NCBI RefSeq assembly: GCF_029227915.1
Contig: NC_079882.1
Span: 9,982,001-10,046,000 of the forward strand
DNA from: Hydractinia symbiolongicarpus
Lineage: Eukaryota > Cnidaria > Hydrozoa > Anthoathecata > Hydractiniidae
Length of the DNA stretch: 64,000 bases
Direction of reading: 5' to 3'
Below the pieces are notes generated by a model, which was not told where the DNA came from, made no database searches, and was given only the letters and a program-made list of their open reading frames with translations. The position numbers were made by a program, and so were the translations under genes. Below, in pieces: positions 35,574 through 49,400 of this stretch. Every line of letters starts with the position of its first letter. Position 1 is the first letter of the stretch.

Positions 35574-37232
35574 TAGAAGGGCGAGCCATGCAGATCAAGA
35601 CAGAATGGGTAGTGGAGGCTATTAGGAAATTGAAGATTGGCAAGGCTGCAGGAGTATCAGGTATTGTTGGAGAGATGGTAAAAGCATCTGGATATATTGG
35701 AATTGACCTTATTACAAGTTTTGCTAATCAGAATATAAAGGATGGTGCTATTCCGAGTGAGTGGCAGTCGAGTGCAATAGTGAATTGTTTCAAGGGCAAG
35801 GGTGATGCATTAGAAAGAGGTAACTATAGAGGTTTGAAGTTGGTTGATCAAGTAATGAAAGAGTGATTGATAAGTTAGTTAGAGAAAGAATTGATATAGA
35901 TAAGATGTAATTTGGTTTTGTTCCAGGGCGTGGCACTACAGACACCATATTTTTACTCAGACAGCTTCAGGAAAAGTATTTAGGAAAGAGAAAGAATCTC
36001 TATTTTGCCTTTGTAGATTTAGAGAAAGCTTTTGATAGAGTTCCACGTAAAGTTATTTGGTGGGCTATGAGAAAATTAGGTGTGGATGAGTGGCTAGTTA
36101 CGATGGTACAGTCTATGTACAGCAATGCTAGAAGTCGTGTCAGGATTAACGATTCACTTAGTGATGAATTTAGTGTAAATGTTAGTGTACATCAGGGTTC
36201 TGTACTTAGTCCTTTGTTGTTTGTTCTAGTCTTGGAAGCACTGTCGATCAAGTTCAGAACAGGTTGTCCATGAGTTATTGTATGCAGATGATTTGGTTCT
36301 CATAGCAGACTCGATGGAAGAATTAGTTGAAAAGTTTGGGGAGTGGAAGAAAGGACTAGAAGAGAAAGGGCTAAGGGTGAACACAGTAAAGTCTAAAGTC
36401 ATGATTAGTAGCATTGCAGCCAAGCGTGACCTTGTAGTTGGAAAGTGGCCTTGTGGAGTTTGCAGGAAAGGAGTTAGTAGTAACTCAATTATTTGTCAAA
36501 CTTGGGTACATAAGAAGTGCTGTAGTATTGGTGGAAGGTTAAGAGCTGACATCCAGTTTGTATGCAAGCATTGCAAAGGTGAGATTATAGAGAATGAAGT
36601 ATTTCCAGCTTCAATGATGTACAACAGTGGTTCTGTTACTTAGGTGATATGTTGGTCAGTGAAGGGGGTGTTGGAAGAAGTGTTACTTGCAGGATAGGTT
36701 CTGCTTGGAAAAAGTTCAGAGGGTTACTCCCTTTGTTAACTAGCAGAGTCTTGTCAATTGAGTTAAAAGGTAGGTTGTATGAGGCCTGTGTCAGAAGTGT
36801 TATGTTGTACAGTATTGAGACATGGGCAGAGAAGCAGGATGACCGTTTAGAAAGGAATGATATGAGAATGGTTAGGTGGATGTGTAATGCCAGTCTGAGA
36901 GCCAGAAAGAGTTCAGATGAGCTAAGAAGCAGGCTAAGTATCCGTAGAATTAAAGATATTATCCAGATAAGAAGGTTGAATTGGCTGGGGCACTTGGAAA
37001 GAATGGAGGGGGTAATTGGGTAAGAAAGTGTACAGACTTGATAGTTCCTGGGGCAAAGACCAGAGGCAGACCGAGAAAGACTTGGCAGGAGGTTAAGTAC
37101 ATACTTGATACAGAGAAAGTTGAGTTTAGATCTAACACAATATAGATCAGATTGAAAAAGGGTCATTAATATACCCCGTCCAACCCATGCTAGCATAGAA
37201 AACAGACGTTAAGCCGAGAATGATGATGATGA

Positions 37233-38217
37233 TGAACATGTGTAGTAGAGAGGAAGCACACACAAGTATTTGAAGGAAGCTCTGGGGTATAGGTGCCTAT
37301 TTTAATTATCCTCTTTGGTAGTTTTAATTCATGAAGTTTTTGGTAATATAGCCTAATTAAGGTTAGCTAGCTGCACATCCAAGAGTTAGTTTTAGTCTAC
37401 AACAACACAACAACGACTTTTGTGTGTCTCTTGTTGTCGTCTAAGTTAATATACATGGCCTATTAAATCCACCAGAGCCCATGTTACTCTATAGCTACAA
37501 GATAAACACAGTACAGGAGGGCTTACATCAAAAAATAAATCACAAAGTTGTATGAAGAAACTCCTGTAGCTCACTAGTTAGCTAGTTTTACTTGGGAAAA
37601 AATAAAATCTGCTTTCTTTTTGCACCCGTTTTGAAGCTTTAACTGCAATTTTGATAAAATAAATGAGGTGCTGTGTGAACATTAATTGCTTTAATGGGGT
37701 GCATTTTTAACTGATATCTTAAAGGCGGTATTCTTGATAAGGGAGGCGTGATCTTTGTACCTCTAGTTCCCAGATTCCCCTTTTGATTTTACATTCTTGT
37801 AATTTGCAAACTATTAATCTTCGAATAATCTACAATAGAATTTTCTGACCTGGATACGTAAAAATACTGCTAGCCCGACTTTTTGATTTAAGGTCATTTT
37901 CATATTTTTCCAAAGAAATTTAGAATCTTTTTTACTTGAGAAGGTTTTAAGGTAGGTGATGCCATAAGTGACAAATGAATTATTGCAAAGGCCGTCTAGC
38001 TTTTTTATGCATTTTGAAAATGCAACTTTGGGACAAAACTAAAATTGGGGAGATCTGAGAAAAAAATTGTTAAAAAATCTACTTTTACAAAAGATTTAAG
38101 AAGAAGACATGGCAACCCTGTCCACTCTTAACCAGAGTTAGTTTGCTTGTTTACAAATGGAAAAAAATCTTGAAAAGTTTTTAAATTACAAAGCGCTCTT
38201 TTTCTATGAAGTATCAT
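37233..38217. other. Intergenic, no recognised feature
   Basis: No coding frame with known motifs on either strand. AT-rich between the LINE tail and the first foldback element. Confidence 0.4.
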
Positions 38218-38308
38218 CCTCATACCCAGGGTTTGTTGTCTGATATTAAAGCTGCTAGCGCTTACTTGCTTCGATGATAAAAAATGCAAAAAACCCTGGG
38301 AATGACGT
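38218..38308. mobile_element. Foldback MITE (CCCAGGG ends)
   Basis: The left arm CCTCATACCCAGGGTTTGTT and the inverted right arm (AACCCTGGGAATGACG) pair over about 21 bases with few mismatches. It is related to the CCTCGTCCCCAGG family by its terminal motif. Confidence 0.6.
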
Positions 38309-38663
38309 TGATGAAGTATAATTTACGTTTTAAACTTTTGCACTAAATCTAACTCCGAGGAAGCACAAAGAAATACAGGCCTTTTAAAAAAGCAGCCACG
38401 AGAAAAAAAATATTGTGCAGCTGTGACTTTAATAAAGCGTTTACGTTACAGCTATATTTATGGACGCGAATGTTTTTCCTAAGCAACCTATTTATAAATA
38501 ACTGAACTGGATATAAAAAATTATAAAGCAACTTTAGTTCTGTACAAATATAAGCACAAGCACCACAAAAAAATATTTTTTGCGAAAATAGAAAGAGACA
38601 CACTTTTAAAAACAAAAAAAAAAAATAAAACTCCAAGAAAAGAAAACTACAACTTTTTTGCAT

Positions 38664-38726
38664 CCTCGTCCCCAGGATTTGTTGCCTATGTCAAAGCGTC
38701 AAAGCCTCTAGCCCCTGGGGACGAGG
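38664..38726. mobile_element. Foldback MITE (CCTCGTCCCCAGG ends)
   Basis: Perfect 13-bp inverted ends CCTCGTCCCCAGG and CCTGGGGACGAGG frame about 37 bp. These are the same ends as the 17.9-kb element. Confidence 0.75.
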
Positions 38727-38729
38727 TTG

Positions 38730-39354
38730 ACTTTTTCGTTGCGTACTTCAGTTTAATTTCCTTTTTACCAAAATTATGACTTTTTTCTTTATTTCCCTTT
38801 AAAAACAAATTACGACAATTAGTTGAATAAAACTAGGCTACTATTAAGCATCTTCAGATCTTGATATTGACTACAAAATAAGCAACTTGAGAACTGACCG
38901 AAATTCTTAGCTGCTTATAAAAAAATCGTGTAATACGAATTTAGTGATTATCGATTTAGAATACGAAGGCACACATTTAGTAAGGCAGACTTATTTATCT
39001 TGTTTCTGTAACGTTTCTTTTTATTTGTTATTTGGTATTGTCCTCGACTGCGAAAAAGCAAAAAGGGACCTTAAGAACAAATTTGTTTCCTAAACGTCTC
39101 CAGGTTGTTAAAAAAAAAATGTGAAAGTTTGTAATACAATTATGTAATAACAAAACGAAAAAGAGTCGATATGTCAATATTTTGTTTTAGCAAAAAAAAT
39201 TATAATCTCTTATGAGTGACTGTGAAAGGTTACTATGTAGAGTGAAGCATTCTAACTCATTCGCTTAATAAGATTAAAATTGCAGTCTTAAATAGTTTGA
39301 AATTAAATCGATCTTACTTTGGAGTATGCGTTTAACCGAAGTTAATTATTAAAA
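38730..39354. promoter_or_regulatory. Upstream region of the VWC-like gene
   Basis: AT-rich, noncoding. It is expected to hold the promoter of the gene starting at 39355; no motif is claimed. Confidence 0.25.
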
Positions 39355-40196
39355 ATGAAAAAGATACACCATGTATTTCTGCTGTATTATGTTTTGTGGT
39401 ATTCCAGACAAGCAGGTAAACTTCGTGGTTATATTGTATTTGTTGCATGTCAACAAAAATAAAAACTTTACACGCACGCAAGCAGCATAAAATTGTTTTT
39501 AGTTTAGACATATTCGTCAGAATAAAGTTGTTTTTATGTGATTTATTTTAGATACTTTCGTTATCACTTTGTCAAAACAGATTAACAAGGCTGAAGATGA
39601 AAGGGGTATGTGCCAAGCACTTTCTGCATATTTAAGTAAACATTTTCGATCACTGAGCTGGTGCATAACGACTCCCAACGGTGTCTTGCTCAATTGCCAA
39701 CGTGGCATCTTTAAAGTTTACCTCCCAATTAAAAATGGATTGATTTCAAATCCAAGAGATTGTCAAGTTGTTTAAACATAGTAACATCGTGAAATTAGTG
39801 GAATTCTAAGTCTAAAATCTCGAAAACTAAAATGAAAAGAAAAAAGATTGCCAGATAATTTTCCAAGCTCTTGCCTATAACAATATGTTTAAAGGGAGGT
39901 AAGCTTTAACGATATCATATAAATCGCGTAGCAAAGTCATTTTAAATAAAAACTACTTTATTTTAGGCTGCAGAGTAAACGAAAAGATTTACGAGTATAA
40001 AAAAACATTTATCACAGCCGATTGTTCAAAAATGTGTGTTTGTTTACGCACTTGGAAAAAACAGTTCATAACTTGTCTACCATTATGCCCAGCTTCGAAC
40101 GTCGTATGTAAACAGAACGAAACACTCACTCCTGTTCAAAAGATCTATTCATTTAATCCACCTTGTTACTGTCCAACCTACGTTTGTGCACCGTGA
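39355..40196 (+). CDS. Small secreted VWC-like cysteine-rich protein
   Basis: Three exons join in frame: 39355-39415 (signal peptide MKKIHHVFLLYYVLWYSRQA), 39552-39605 and 39967-40196, giving 114 residues. The last exon reads GCRVNEKIYEYKKTF, DCSKMCVC, ITCLPLC, then VVC, PPCYCPTYVCAP. The start C..N.KIYEY...F...DC..C.C resembles the first half of a von Willebrand factor C domain, in which such spacing is typical. Ten or more cysteines and no membrane span suggest a secreted protein. All junctions use GT-AG in phase 1. An unspliced version of exon 2 stays open to a stop at 39772, which would give a different short product. The function is unknown. Confidence 0.55.
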
Positions 40197-40486
40197 AAAA
40201 AACGAATATGAGGAGATGGAAATACTAGATACAAACTAATAATAATTATATTCTTTTGTCAAAAATAAATAATATTGTCAAATATGTACAAAATTAAAAA
40301 AAATAAAACTATTTCACATCAAAGGTATGGTAAAAAAATAATTCCCTATTCCCGATCAAACCAATAAAAACAATAGAAACAATAAAAAATCGTTGAACTG
40401 AAAACTGAAAAAGAAAATTAAACGAATGTTACTGACGTATCAAATGAAAATGTGCTGGTCATAAAAAAGCCTTCAAGAAACCTAGG

Positions 40487-43400
40487 TTAGTAGTAACAAC
40501 CATATCTCATTTTGAAAGCCATTTCAATAATATTCTGAGCGACACCATCTTGAAAACATACATACACCTCCTCTTCGCTCGACCCTTTCTTCACAATACG
40601 CCTAAATATAATTTCACTTCATGTACATTTAAACTATACCTTCTACTTAAAACTTAAGATTTTCTACTCACCCCACAACCCAGTATTTTACACTTGGTGA
40701 TCCCTTTTTCATTTCTGCGCCTTTCGTTGGTCGAACGCGAAATAGCAAACCATACTCAAGCTGGCGAGCGGAGCACTAGTGTAAGGAAACAGCTTACTAA
40801 TACTATCTCACATTATAAAAAATATCTTAAAAATTTAATTTTAGACATATTAAAATGCATGAAAGGGATTTCATGTTTGCCATGTTCAGTATTTAAACAT
40901 ACCTGTTTCGGTAAAAACAGTTCATGAATTTTCTCACACGATGATTGAAACGATGAGATTATCTCGTTGGTAAGAGCGTCAGTTGATTGAGATATATTCG
41001 GGCAAATAAGAACTCCAGAATGATTTTTTAATGTTGTGAAGTAAAACAGGGTATTGTTCATGCCTGTAGTTAACCTGGAACAAAAAAAAAACTTGTATAT
41101 ATTATAGGAGTAAGCTTTAAAGGGACCAATAATTAACGAAACACTAAAATAATAAAATGTAAAATTATTAGAAGAAACGAAAGATATTTTAATCTTTAAA
41201 TACACGCCCTTTTGTTGATTTTAGGTTATGACTTTAAATTGAAACAACTTTTCTGATGTAACTCTGTAACTACTTAAAAAATTCACAGAGAAAAACTAGA
41301 AAAACTAGTTTTTCCAAACATTTTGCGAAGTTAATTTTTAGTCATTTCTGGTAAATTTGGTACGATTTTTTTCGCGAATTAACCTTTCTGGGAATTTTCG
41401 CGCAGATAATTTTTAACGAATATAGATAAAACTCGCGAAATTCACGAAAATTAATCAACTTAGGGTAGTTGCCGGACGTTGATAAAGAAACGCAACTAAA
41501 ACATATTTGCCGCGAAAATAAGTTGACAAGCGTCAATACTTCGACATGGTTAACAGTGGTTGAAATTTTAAAGATTTCACTATTCTGTTGCCCATAAAAA
41601 GCGTGTCGTTAAAATCTCATATTTCGTAAGAGCACGCATTCGCAATTTAGAATACAATATTTATTTATTTAATCATTTTAAAAGGTATGCACTGACAACA
41701 ACAAATTCGTCCGAGGCATGGTAGATCATAAAAAAAACTTACTTCGTAGAAAGTGCTGACGTAAGTGATATTTCTGTTGCTGAGGAAAAACTTAACGATT
41801 TCATTTTAAATTCGTTACTCGGAGGCAAAACTATATTGTTCGTAAATATGCTTCCACTGGACGCTGATGAACCAATTGAATCTCTTCTCCCAGTGCTTGC
41901 GTGACTAACATCCAGCGAAACGTCAAATGAAGCATGTTGCTGATGATAATGTGTACTGCTATTAGCGTCTGATGACGGCAAGTCCATATGTGCAGGAACT
42001 TTACGTTTAATTAATTCTAACGCACGTGGACTTTGTGATACCTTAGGATAAATTGCTTCTAAAGGGTTGACAACAGCTGGGGAAGATCCTCCTTCAAGCC
42101 TGTAGACGAAACAATAGAAATTTTTTACAAGACATCACGTGTCTCGTCATCGCCAGCTGAAAAACAGCAACGACATACCTCGTCTGACTAATCACCTCGA
42201 AGTCCAGACTTTCGATTAGGTATGTGAGAATTGACCATGCAGTATCCACATAATACGGATGAGGACCTGGATTACCCTCCGGACTACAATTTTGAGCAGA
42301 AAACATGACGTGACGAAAAGAAAGTATAAAAAAACGAATACAATGTAGGAAAACAATCTTACACTGACGCAACTCCTCCAGCTTCAAGTAAAGAGCACAG
42401 AAGACTTTTACCCTGTAATAAAAAAAGTAAAATTATAAAAGATAAGCAAAACATCAATAGAAAAACAAAAACATTGACAGCAACATACCTTTCCAACAAC
42501 GAGAACAAACCATCTCACACCGGTTGGTTTTTTGAAATCTGATTTTATTTGTGCTTTTTTTGCAGTCAAGAATATCTGTAGACAGAAATACGAAAGTGAG
42601 GTAAATTTCTTTCGAATGGGTATTGACGAAACCAGGGACATTCCCTCCCTTCTCCTTCACACACATACTTTTTTTAAGGAATAACTTAGATAGCATCGAA
42701 AACACTATTTTTTCTATTTAAAATTTTAGAGTGTGAATAACGTTAAGAAAATCTCAAGATCTTGAAATCCAAAAAAATTTCTAGGGAAGTCCCAACCACG
42801 CGGAAAATTATATAACTATATTGGCCCCACAACTTTTAAAACAAATTCGTCGGTGCTGCGTGGAGAAAACATATTCTTGCAGAAAAACATACCTCCTTCC
42901 AGATCACAATCTGTCTCAATTTTTCTTTCTTTGCAATTAAGAATAACCAATGATATTTGCAAAAGTTTACAATATCCCTTAAATTTTCATCACACAAATG
43001 ATTGCATACCAGTGTGTCCTAAAAATAAACATGCAGCGTTTAACAAGTCGATGACCGTTGGGGTGTGTAGCTAATTTTAAAGTAAATCTTTGTGATATAA
43101 TTTTATATTCTGAGATAAACCAAAGGAGACATACTTCTAAAGATTCAGTATAAATTCTCTTGGCTTACCTGATAAAATAAGCATGTTCCTATTGTACCAT
43201 ATAGCCTTCTGTGAGGAAAGAAATCATCAATCTAACAGAAAAGAAAATTAACCATAAGACTAAGAGTTCAACCAGAATGTATAGAATGTATGGGAGTTGT
43301 TTATTTGGTATATATGACATACACATTCCCCATAATCTGCAGCCTCTGCATCACACAACACGTTGCTGATATCCACCTAAGAATGTAAAAAAAAGGTAAT

Positions 43401-46400
43401 TAGTAACTTCACCAAAATAGAAAACTTTGTTGTTGTTTTTAATCAAATGTAATGACGTCTTCTTATTAGGTCGAATATGGGGGTCGCAATGTTGTTTTTA
43501 TAATCAAGAGATTATAAACACAGAGACAAAAAACACAGACATATTTATATTCACCACAAATACAATGTCCGACAACTTACGTAATGACTTGTAGGAAGTT
43601 GCAGCTGACGAACACCTGTCATAAAGTCCTCATAATTTTGTAGTAAGTGATCAACAAACATGGAAATAATGTGTTTAGATGATGAAATGTTTTCTGTCTG
43701 AAATGCTCTAAAAGAAATGAAGATGTAATAACACCATGAAACGCAGAAAGAGAAAACGATTACTATTATCGCACAAAACCTTTCTGAAAAAAAACATTTA
43801 AACTTTTATCATATTTGATAAGAAATCTTAATTTTTACTCAACTTTTGTAAAATAAAGCTATTATTTAAAATGAAAATGCATATCCCCATTAGTTTTTAA
43901 AAATTTTTGTCCTTTCCAGTAAGGGCCAGTTTGAAATCCCCCACCCCCAGTTAGTAGTTGGGGAGGGGTTCACACTATCTCATTTATTGTTGTTAAAGCA
44001 TAAGTAAAGAGTAGTTAACATAAGTATAAACTTAAAATAGTTTGCTTTCATACTTTTGTCCTAATGTTGGAAAAACTTTTGCATTTCTCATAATTAACAC
44101 TTTTGCATTTCTTATATTAAACATAAAGTTATAGGGTAACTGAAAATAAGACTATTTTTACCTTTTAACACTACCATACATTAAAATTAAGAGATGTAGC
44201 AATTCGTTTATACAATAATCAAGTTTAAGTGACGAACATCTAAAACAGATAAGTAACGTTACTAAACAAAAAACAGGTGTCACTTGTGTATAAATAAATA
44301 AATAAAGATATTATTTACTTCTCCTGTGGAAGTGAAACTAAAAATACATTGTCTTCAACGCTCTTATAACGAACATTTATGACTTGTTCATCTATGACCA
44401 GCACAGAACTAAAAAAAAACATTTTGTAGTGGACCAATAACTAGAGAAGTAGACCAGTATGCATTAAAATTTATTACAATTTTAACCTTTGTATGTTCGT
44501 TCCAGTGACATTGACCATGATATCACTTAAAGTTAAGAAAATACCACGAACACCTTTTAATTTTTTGATGCAATCACTTTCAGGATACCAAAATATTATA
44601 TCCTAAAATTGAGATGAAAAATTAAACAAAGAAAACACTGTATGAAATATTTCTGTTTTAGTTGGTTAAAAAGTGGATAATTTATAGTCCATTTTGTACA
44701 TTTCCAAACAAAATTCTAATTTGAAAACTAAATCAATTTCGAAAATAATGTTCTGTTACGAGATAAATTCCCTACATTATAATGCGCCAACGTCCTTAGT
44801 TGTGTAACTGAAAACATTAATGATTAAAAACCTTGCATTGGAAAATTACACTGACGTTAAAATGAGATTGAAAAGTGTTTTGCCAAGAAGTGTGTTATTA
44901 AGTTGTGCGGTTGTTGTAATGGTTATTTTTGTACAATCCATTTAATAGTAGCCGTTTTCTGTCTGTCTACATACAGGAAAAAAGTTGTGTTACGAAAACA
45001 CGAAATGCGAGATTTACAGGACAGGTGACCCCAATGATTTTTCCAAGGGTAAACGAATAGTCTATTTAGTAATAGCCGTGTTCTGTTTAAAATCGTAGCT
45101 GAATTGCTACCACAAATCGATATGTATATCCGTGGATTTTCCTCAAAGCTAACGGCTAGTGTCTATAATAATACCTGCATTATGCGTTTTAAAATGACTA
45201 CACTGCAGTTTTATTTCGACCTCTCGTCTAATGATTTTATTAGTTTATTCTAATGAACTTGACCATCAATTCTAAACGACCTCATGAATATAAGTATAAA
45301 AAAAAGAAAGGCAGTACAAAAATATGCCAAATGTACTTTTTGCATCAAACAGAATTAGCCAATGAAATGCCAAAAAATGGTGCAAACTTGATGTTAAGAT
45401 GATGTCATCAATTTCTTTGTAAGTTATGCAACTTGTGTGCTTAGAAAAATTGTAATAATAACCACCATCAATTTGAGATTATGAGAAAAGGAATAATTTT
45501 GATTATTGCAGGGTGATCCATCAAATTTTTTGACCATGTTGCAACACACACTAAGAACATTTGATACTATCAATTTATTTTAGTTAAGATTAACAAATTA
45601 GAAGAAAGTACCAGTATAAATCTACAGAGAACGTCTTCATTATACAGGTAAATGTTTAAAAAATTCAAAATTTGAAATTTTAATAAAGATTTTAAGAAAA
45701 CAAAAAGTTTTTAATTAGTCTCACTTACACTTTCAGCTTTATCTTCAGTCCCTGACAACGTAAGATAAGCAACACAGCATATTTCATTAAACGCATCGAA
45801 AACCATTTCTTCATGGTCGGTTATCGTATTTGATATAATGGAACATAACTGACTTTTATTATTTGATATTATTCTTGTGACTAGACGTTCAATAGTGATA
45901 ATTACCTAATAAGAAGGATTAACACTTAGCACTAATTTTCCTATAAACAAATACTTATTTAAACCCCCTCCCACCAATGAGCGCCTTCCTTTTGATGGAA
46001 AATAATTAATACAGTAGAGTTCCGGTTATTTAAACCTCCGCTTAGACGAAAATTTTTATTCCCTGTGGATTTTCTAACCCCATCTACCTCAGTTACTCAG
46101 AGTGAAACTTTGATTTCCCAGTTGTTTAAACAATTAACTTTAAAACCTACTAAAAGCAATATATAGCTAAAATAAGAAAATTTTCACTTATCCGAAATTT
46201 TAGTTATTCGAAGTAAATTTCTATCTCCCATGGGCCTTGGAATAACCAAGAGTCTACTGTGAGCCTCTCTTTTAAATAAGAATCACCTTATTCCAGATTT
46301 ATTCAAATTAATTAATTCAAATTAATGCAACCAATTACTTTGTAGAAATAATATTATTTTGGCCTACAAATGGTTTTACGGGCTATAAAGATGACACAAA

Positions 46401-49400
46401 AATGCTATGTTGACACCAACCTCAGAATCTCCATTGACCTTTAGTAGGACTTGATTTATACTTGAATGGTTAACTTCTAGACCATTAATAGCAAGAATAA
46501 TATCCCCTAAAATAACACAATTCTTGTAAAAGGTTAACTCAGAAACAAACATGCAAATAAACAAACCTTAATTGAAATATTACTATACCAATGGATATAT
46601 TTTGACATCTATCGATAGGACTATTAGGAATGATACCCTGTATGATAATCGAGTTAGCATTTTGTTTAAAACCAGGAATGCCACTAAACATAATGTCATT
46701 ATCAAAGTCATCTAATACTGGATCCATATCTAGTCCAGTAATAACACCTAAAACATTTTCAAGAGTGACATAATTTGCTTCAATTGGTGCATTTAGAGTA
46801 ACAGCAACATTCTTGCATATTAAATTTGTAGTGTCTGAAATTTTTGTATCCATATGTACACTTTTGAAATCCTGTGCTTTCTGAATGTCTGTTTGGTTTG
46901 GCTTTTTCTTGTTATGATGTGAATGGTGATGGTGCACTTTATTCTTTTCATTATTATCACTATTATTAATTCTGTTTATGTAATCTTTCTTTGAAAATGA
47001 TCTGGATTTTTTTATTACACTTTTTATTTTTTCTTGGATACGTTTTTCTTTATTTTCATTATGAACAATAGTTCGGACACGGTCTTTATAATTTCTTGGA
47101 ATTTGACTTTCATTCTGCGACTGTATATAAACAAGATCGCCGTTGTCTTGAATATGTTCTATCCATGGCCAACGAGTTGAAGCATCTTCCTCCCTAGAAA
47201 CAAATATATATGTCTAATTAAAACACAGGCTTAAATACATTTTTAAACACAGATTTTTACCAAGGGCAAAAAATCATGTTTCTAAATCTATGAAATTTAT
47301 GTCTGCTACCTTAATACTCTCCTTAATACTATTTAATACTCTTCAGGAAACTGGAGTTAGTGCAACAAAAATCATTCTTTTGGCACTCACGGCCTTAGAA
47401 ATTTAAACTTTTGGATATCTGCAATAAAATAATGTATAGTACCACAATTTCCAGGCTATATTTTTGAGAAGGTCTGCCAATAACAATTAGTTTTCATAAA
47501 TAGAAAGAATAACATCCTTAATACCTTGTCAACATAGATCTCTTTTGCCTGTTTGGGAAAATATCTATATTAATGATGGTGCAGATTAATAAGAATGAAT
47601 GTCTTAGAGATCTTCCTATTTCAAGTCTATAAGTTATAATTAAAAAGTGTTATAGTTTGAATAGGCAAAATCTAATGCCAATAAAAAAATAATCTTATGT
47701 TAAATGATACGATAAACACAATTATTTGAAGCCTAAACATTGTTTTACAGTGTTAAAATTGTCAAAATGTGATTTACAAAGCTTAAAAATACCACTGCAT
47801 TTTGTATACAATATGAATGCAACCTTGTCTTCATTCTTCTTGCAGTTTTATATTCACCATACAATATGTCTTTTCTTTATTAAAAATAGAGCCACGAAAC
47901 TACTATTTTTAATAGAAAACAGGTGATGTAAAATAATTCTTCCTTGTAAGCATTTTGCTTTTTATGTGTGGATGTGCAAAAATATACAAATTTCAATAGC
48001 TTACAATACACTCTTAAGCAATAACATGTATGTTACATTTGAGAACAAAAGGGTATTATCTTATTATTTTGACTCATGACCAACAGTGACAATTGGAATA
48101 CATATGCTGCTATTTGGACGTAAGTATATAAAAATATTTCTTTTTTTAAATATCATAAAATGTTATGTCATATAATTTTTTATGAATTGTCATTGACCAA
48201 TTATAAATTTAATTTTAAATAAGAATTGCCATACAAATATTAATACAACATCATCAAAACACAATTGTATAAAGTTTAAACAACCTCCTACAATCGTCCC
48301 AAGCAGAATTTTAATATCTTAAAACAGTAAATAAAAGCAAATGTTGGGCAGTTTTTCTTGGCATTTGCAAAATTAAGTTCGCTCTTTAACTCCCATAAAA
48401 ATTCCCATTAAAATGATCCTGAGGATCTGCAGGAAGTGCTTTAAATAGGAGAACACAGTAGGCAGGATCTATCAGTGAAGGGTGTCAAAAAGTACAGAAA
48501 AATTAATACCTTAGAAGACCGTATTTACTCTATCATTCCTGCATTTCTACATTCCCACTTCTCTAGTAAACCGCCTTGTCCGGCATGGGTTGAAAAAGTA
48601 ATCTTGCCTCTCCAATAATTCTGCAGGTGGGATTGCTGTAATTTTTATTAAATCTGTATAGTATTACTTTCTCCAATATTTATGCTGCATATCAGTGTAA
48701 GTAGCATTTTACAACAATTTGAATGCATGAATTTCATATGAATGTTGTAAAAGTTGTGTTTTTCATTGCTTTAAAGAGAACTTTATTCATTTCTGTACCT
48801 TTTACACATCATAATTCTGCGACTGTTTTTTAAACATAATCGAGCCTTTTTAATATTCCTGCCTCACTAGTAAACCCGTCTTTACATTAAAGGTTGAACA
48901 CTAATCCTGCAGTAGCAATAATAGAGTAAATACAGTATAGTCCTGGACACTTTCATGCAATAAAAGATGACTTAGCATAGTTAAAATGCCATATTGGATT
49001 TCACGACAGGCAAAAATTTCAATTATTTATTTCACAGAAAACAAAATAGAAAGGGATTAAAGAAATACACAAGTGTATTATCTTGCAGGAGTAATGAACA
49101 CTGATAAAGTTTAATAAGATCCTTTTTTGTTTGTGAAAATAAGAAATCTTGACGCTTTACGGTAAATTATGCCAACATCATGTTTACTTTGGACTTCATT
49201 GTTCAGCTCAGGAATATCTGCTTGACACAATAATTTTTTGAAAATGTTGTTGAAACAAGCTAGTTTTCATAGGTACTTTTATTTTACTTTCCTGCTATTA
49301 AAATACCCCTGATTGAATCTAGAAGTGCTAAATTTCAATATCTCACTCCAAGCAAGTTTGCCTTGGATCGGCTAGTGTATTCCATAGGTCACACAGGTCA

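Larger units (their letters stand above)
32241..37232 (+). mobile_element. Large decayed LINE with endonuclease, RT and zinc finger
   Basis: An APE-type endonuclease (about 32361-33125) is followed by a linker. A second LINE interrupts it at about 33555-35573. The RT region resumes at about 35574: KTEWVVEAIRKLKIGKAAG, FVDLEKAFDRVPRKV, YADDLVLIAD near 36279. A PHD-like finger (CGVC...WVHKKC...FVCKHC, about 36457-36582) and the C-terminal part (YLGDMLVSEGG, MVRWMCN, RLNWLGHLERMEG) follow. The tail is TGA repeats at about 37217-37233. Several stops and frameshifts make it inactive. The layout matches a LINE family common in marine invertebrates; the clade cannot be fixed by eye. The 5' boundary is approximate. 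Confidence 0.85.

Noticed and set aside
36636-37196. 186-codon minus-strand open frame
   Set aside because: It is the antisense shadow of the LINE C-terminal coding region, which reads clearly on the plus strand.
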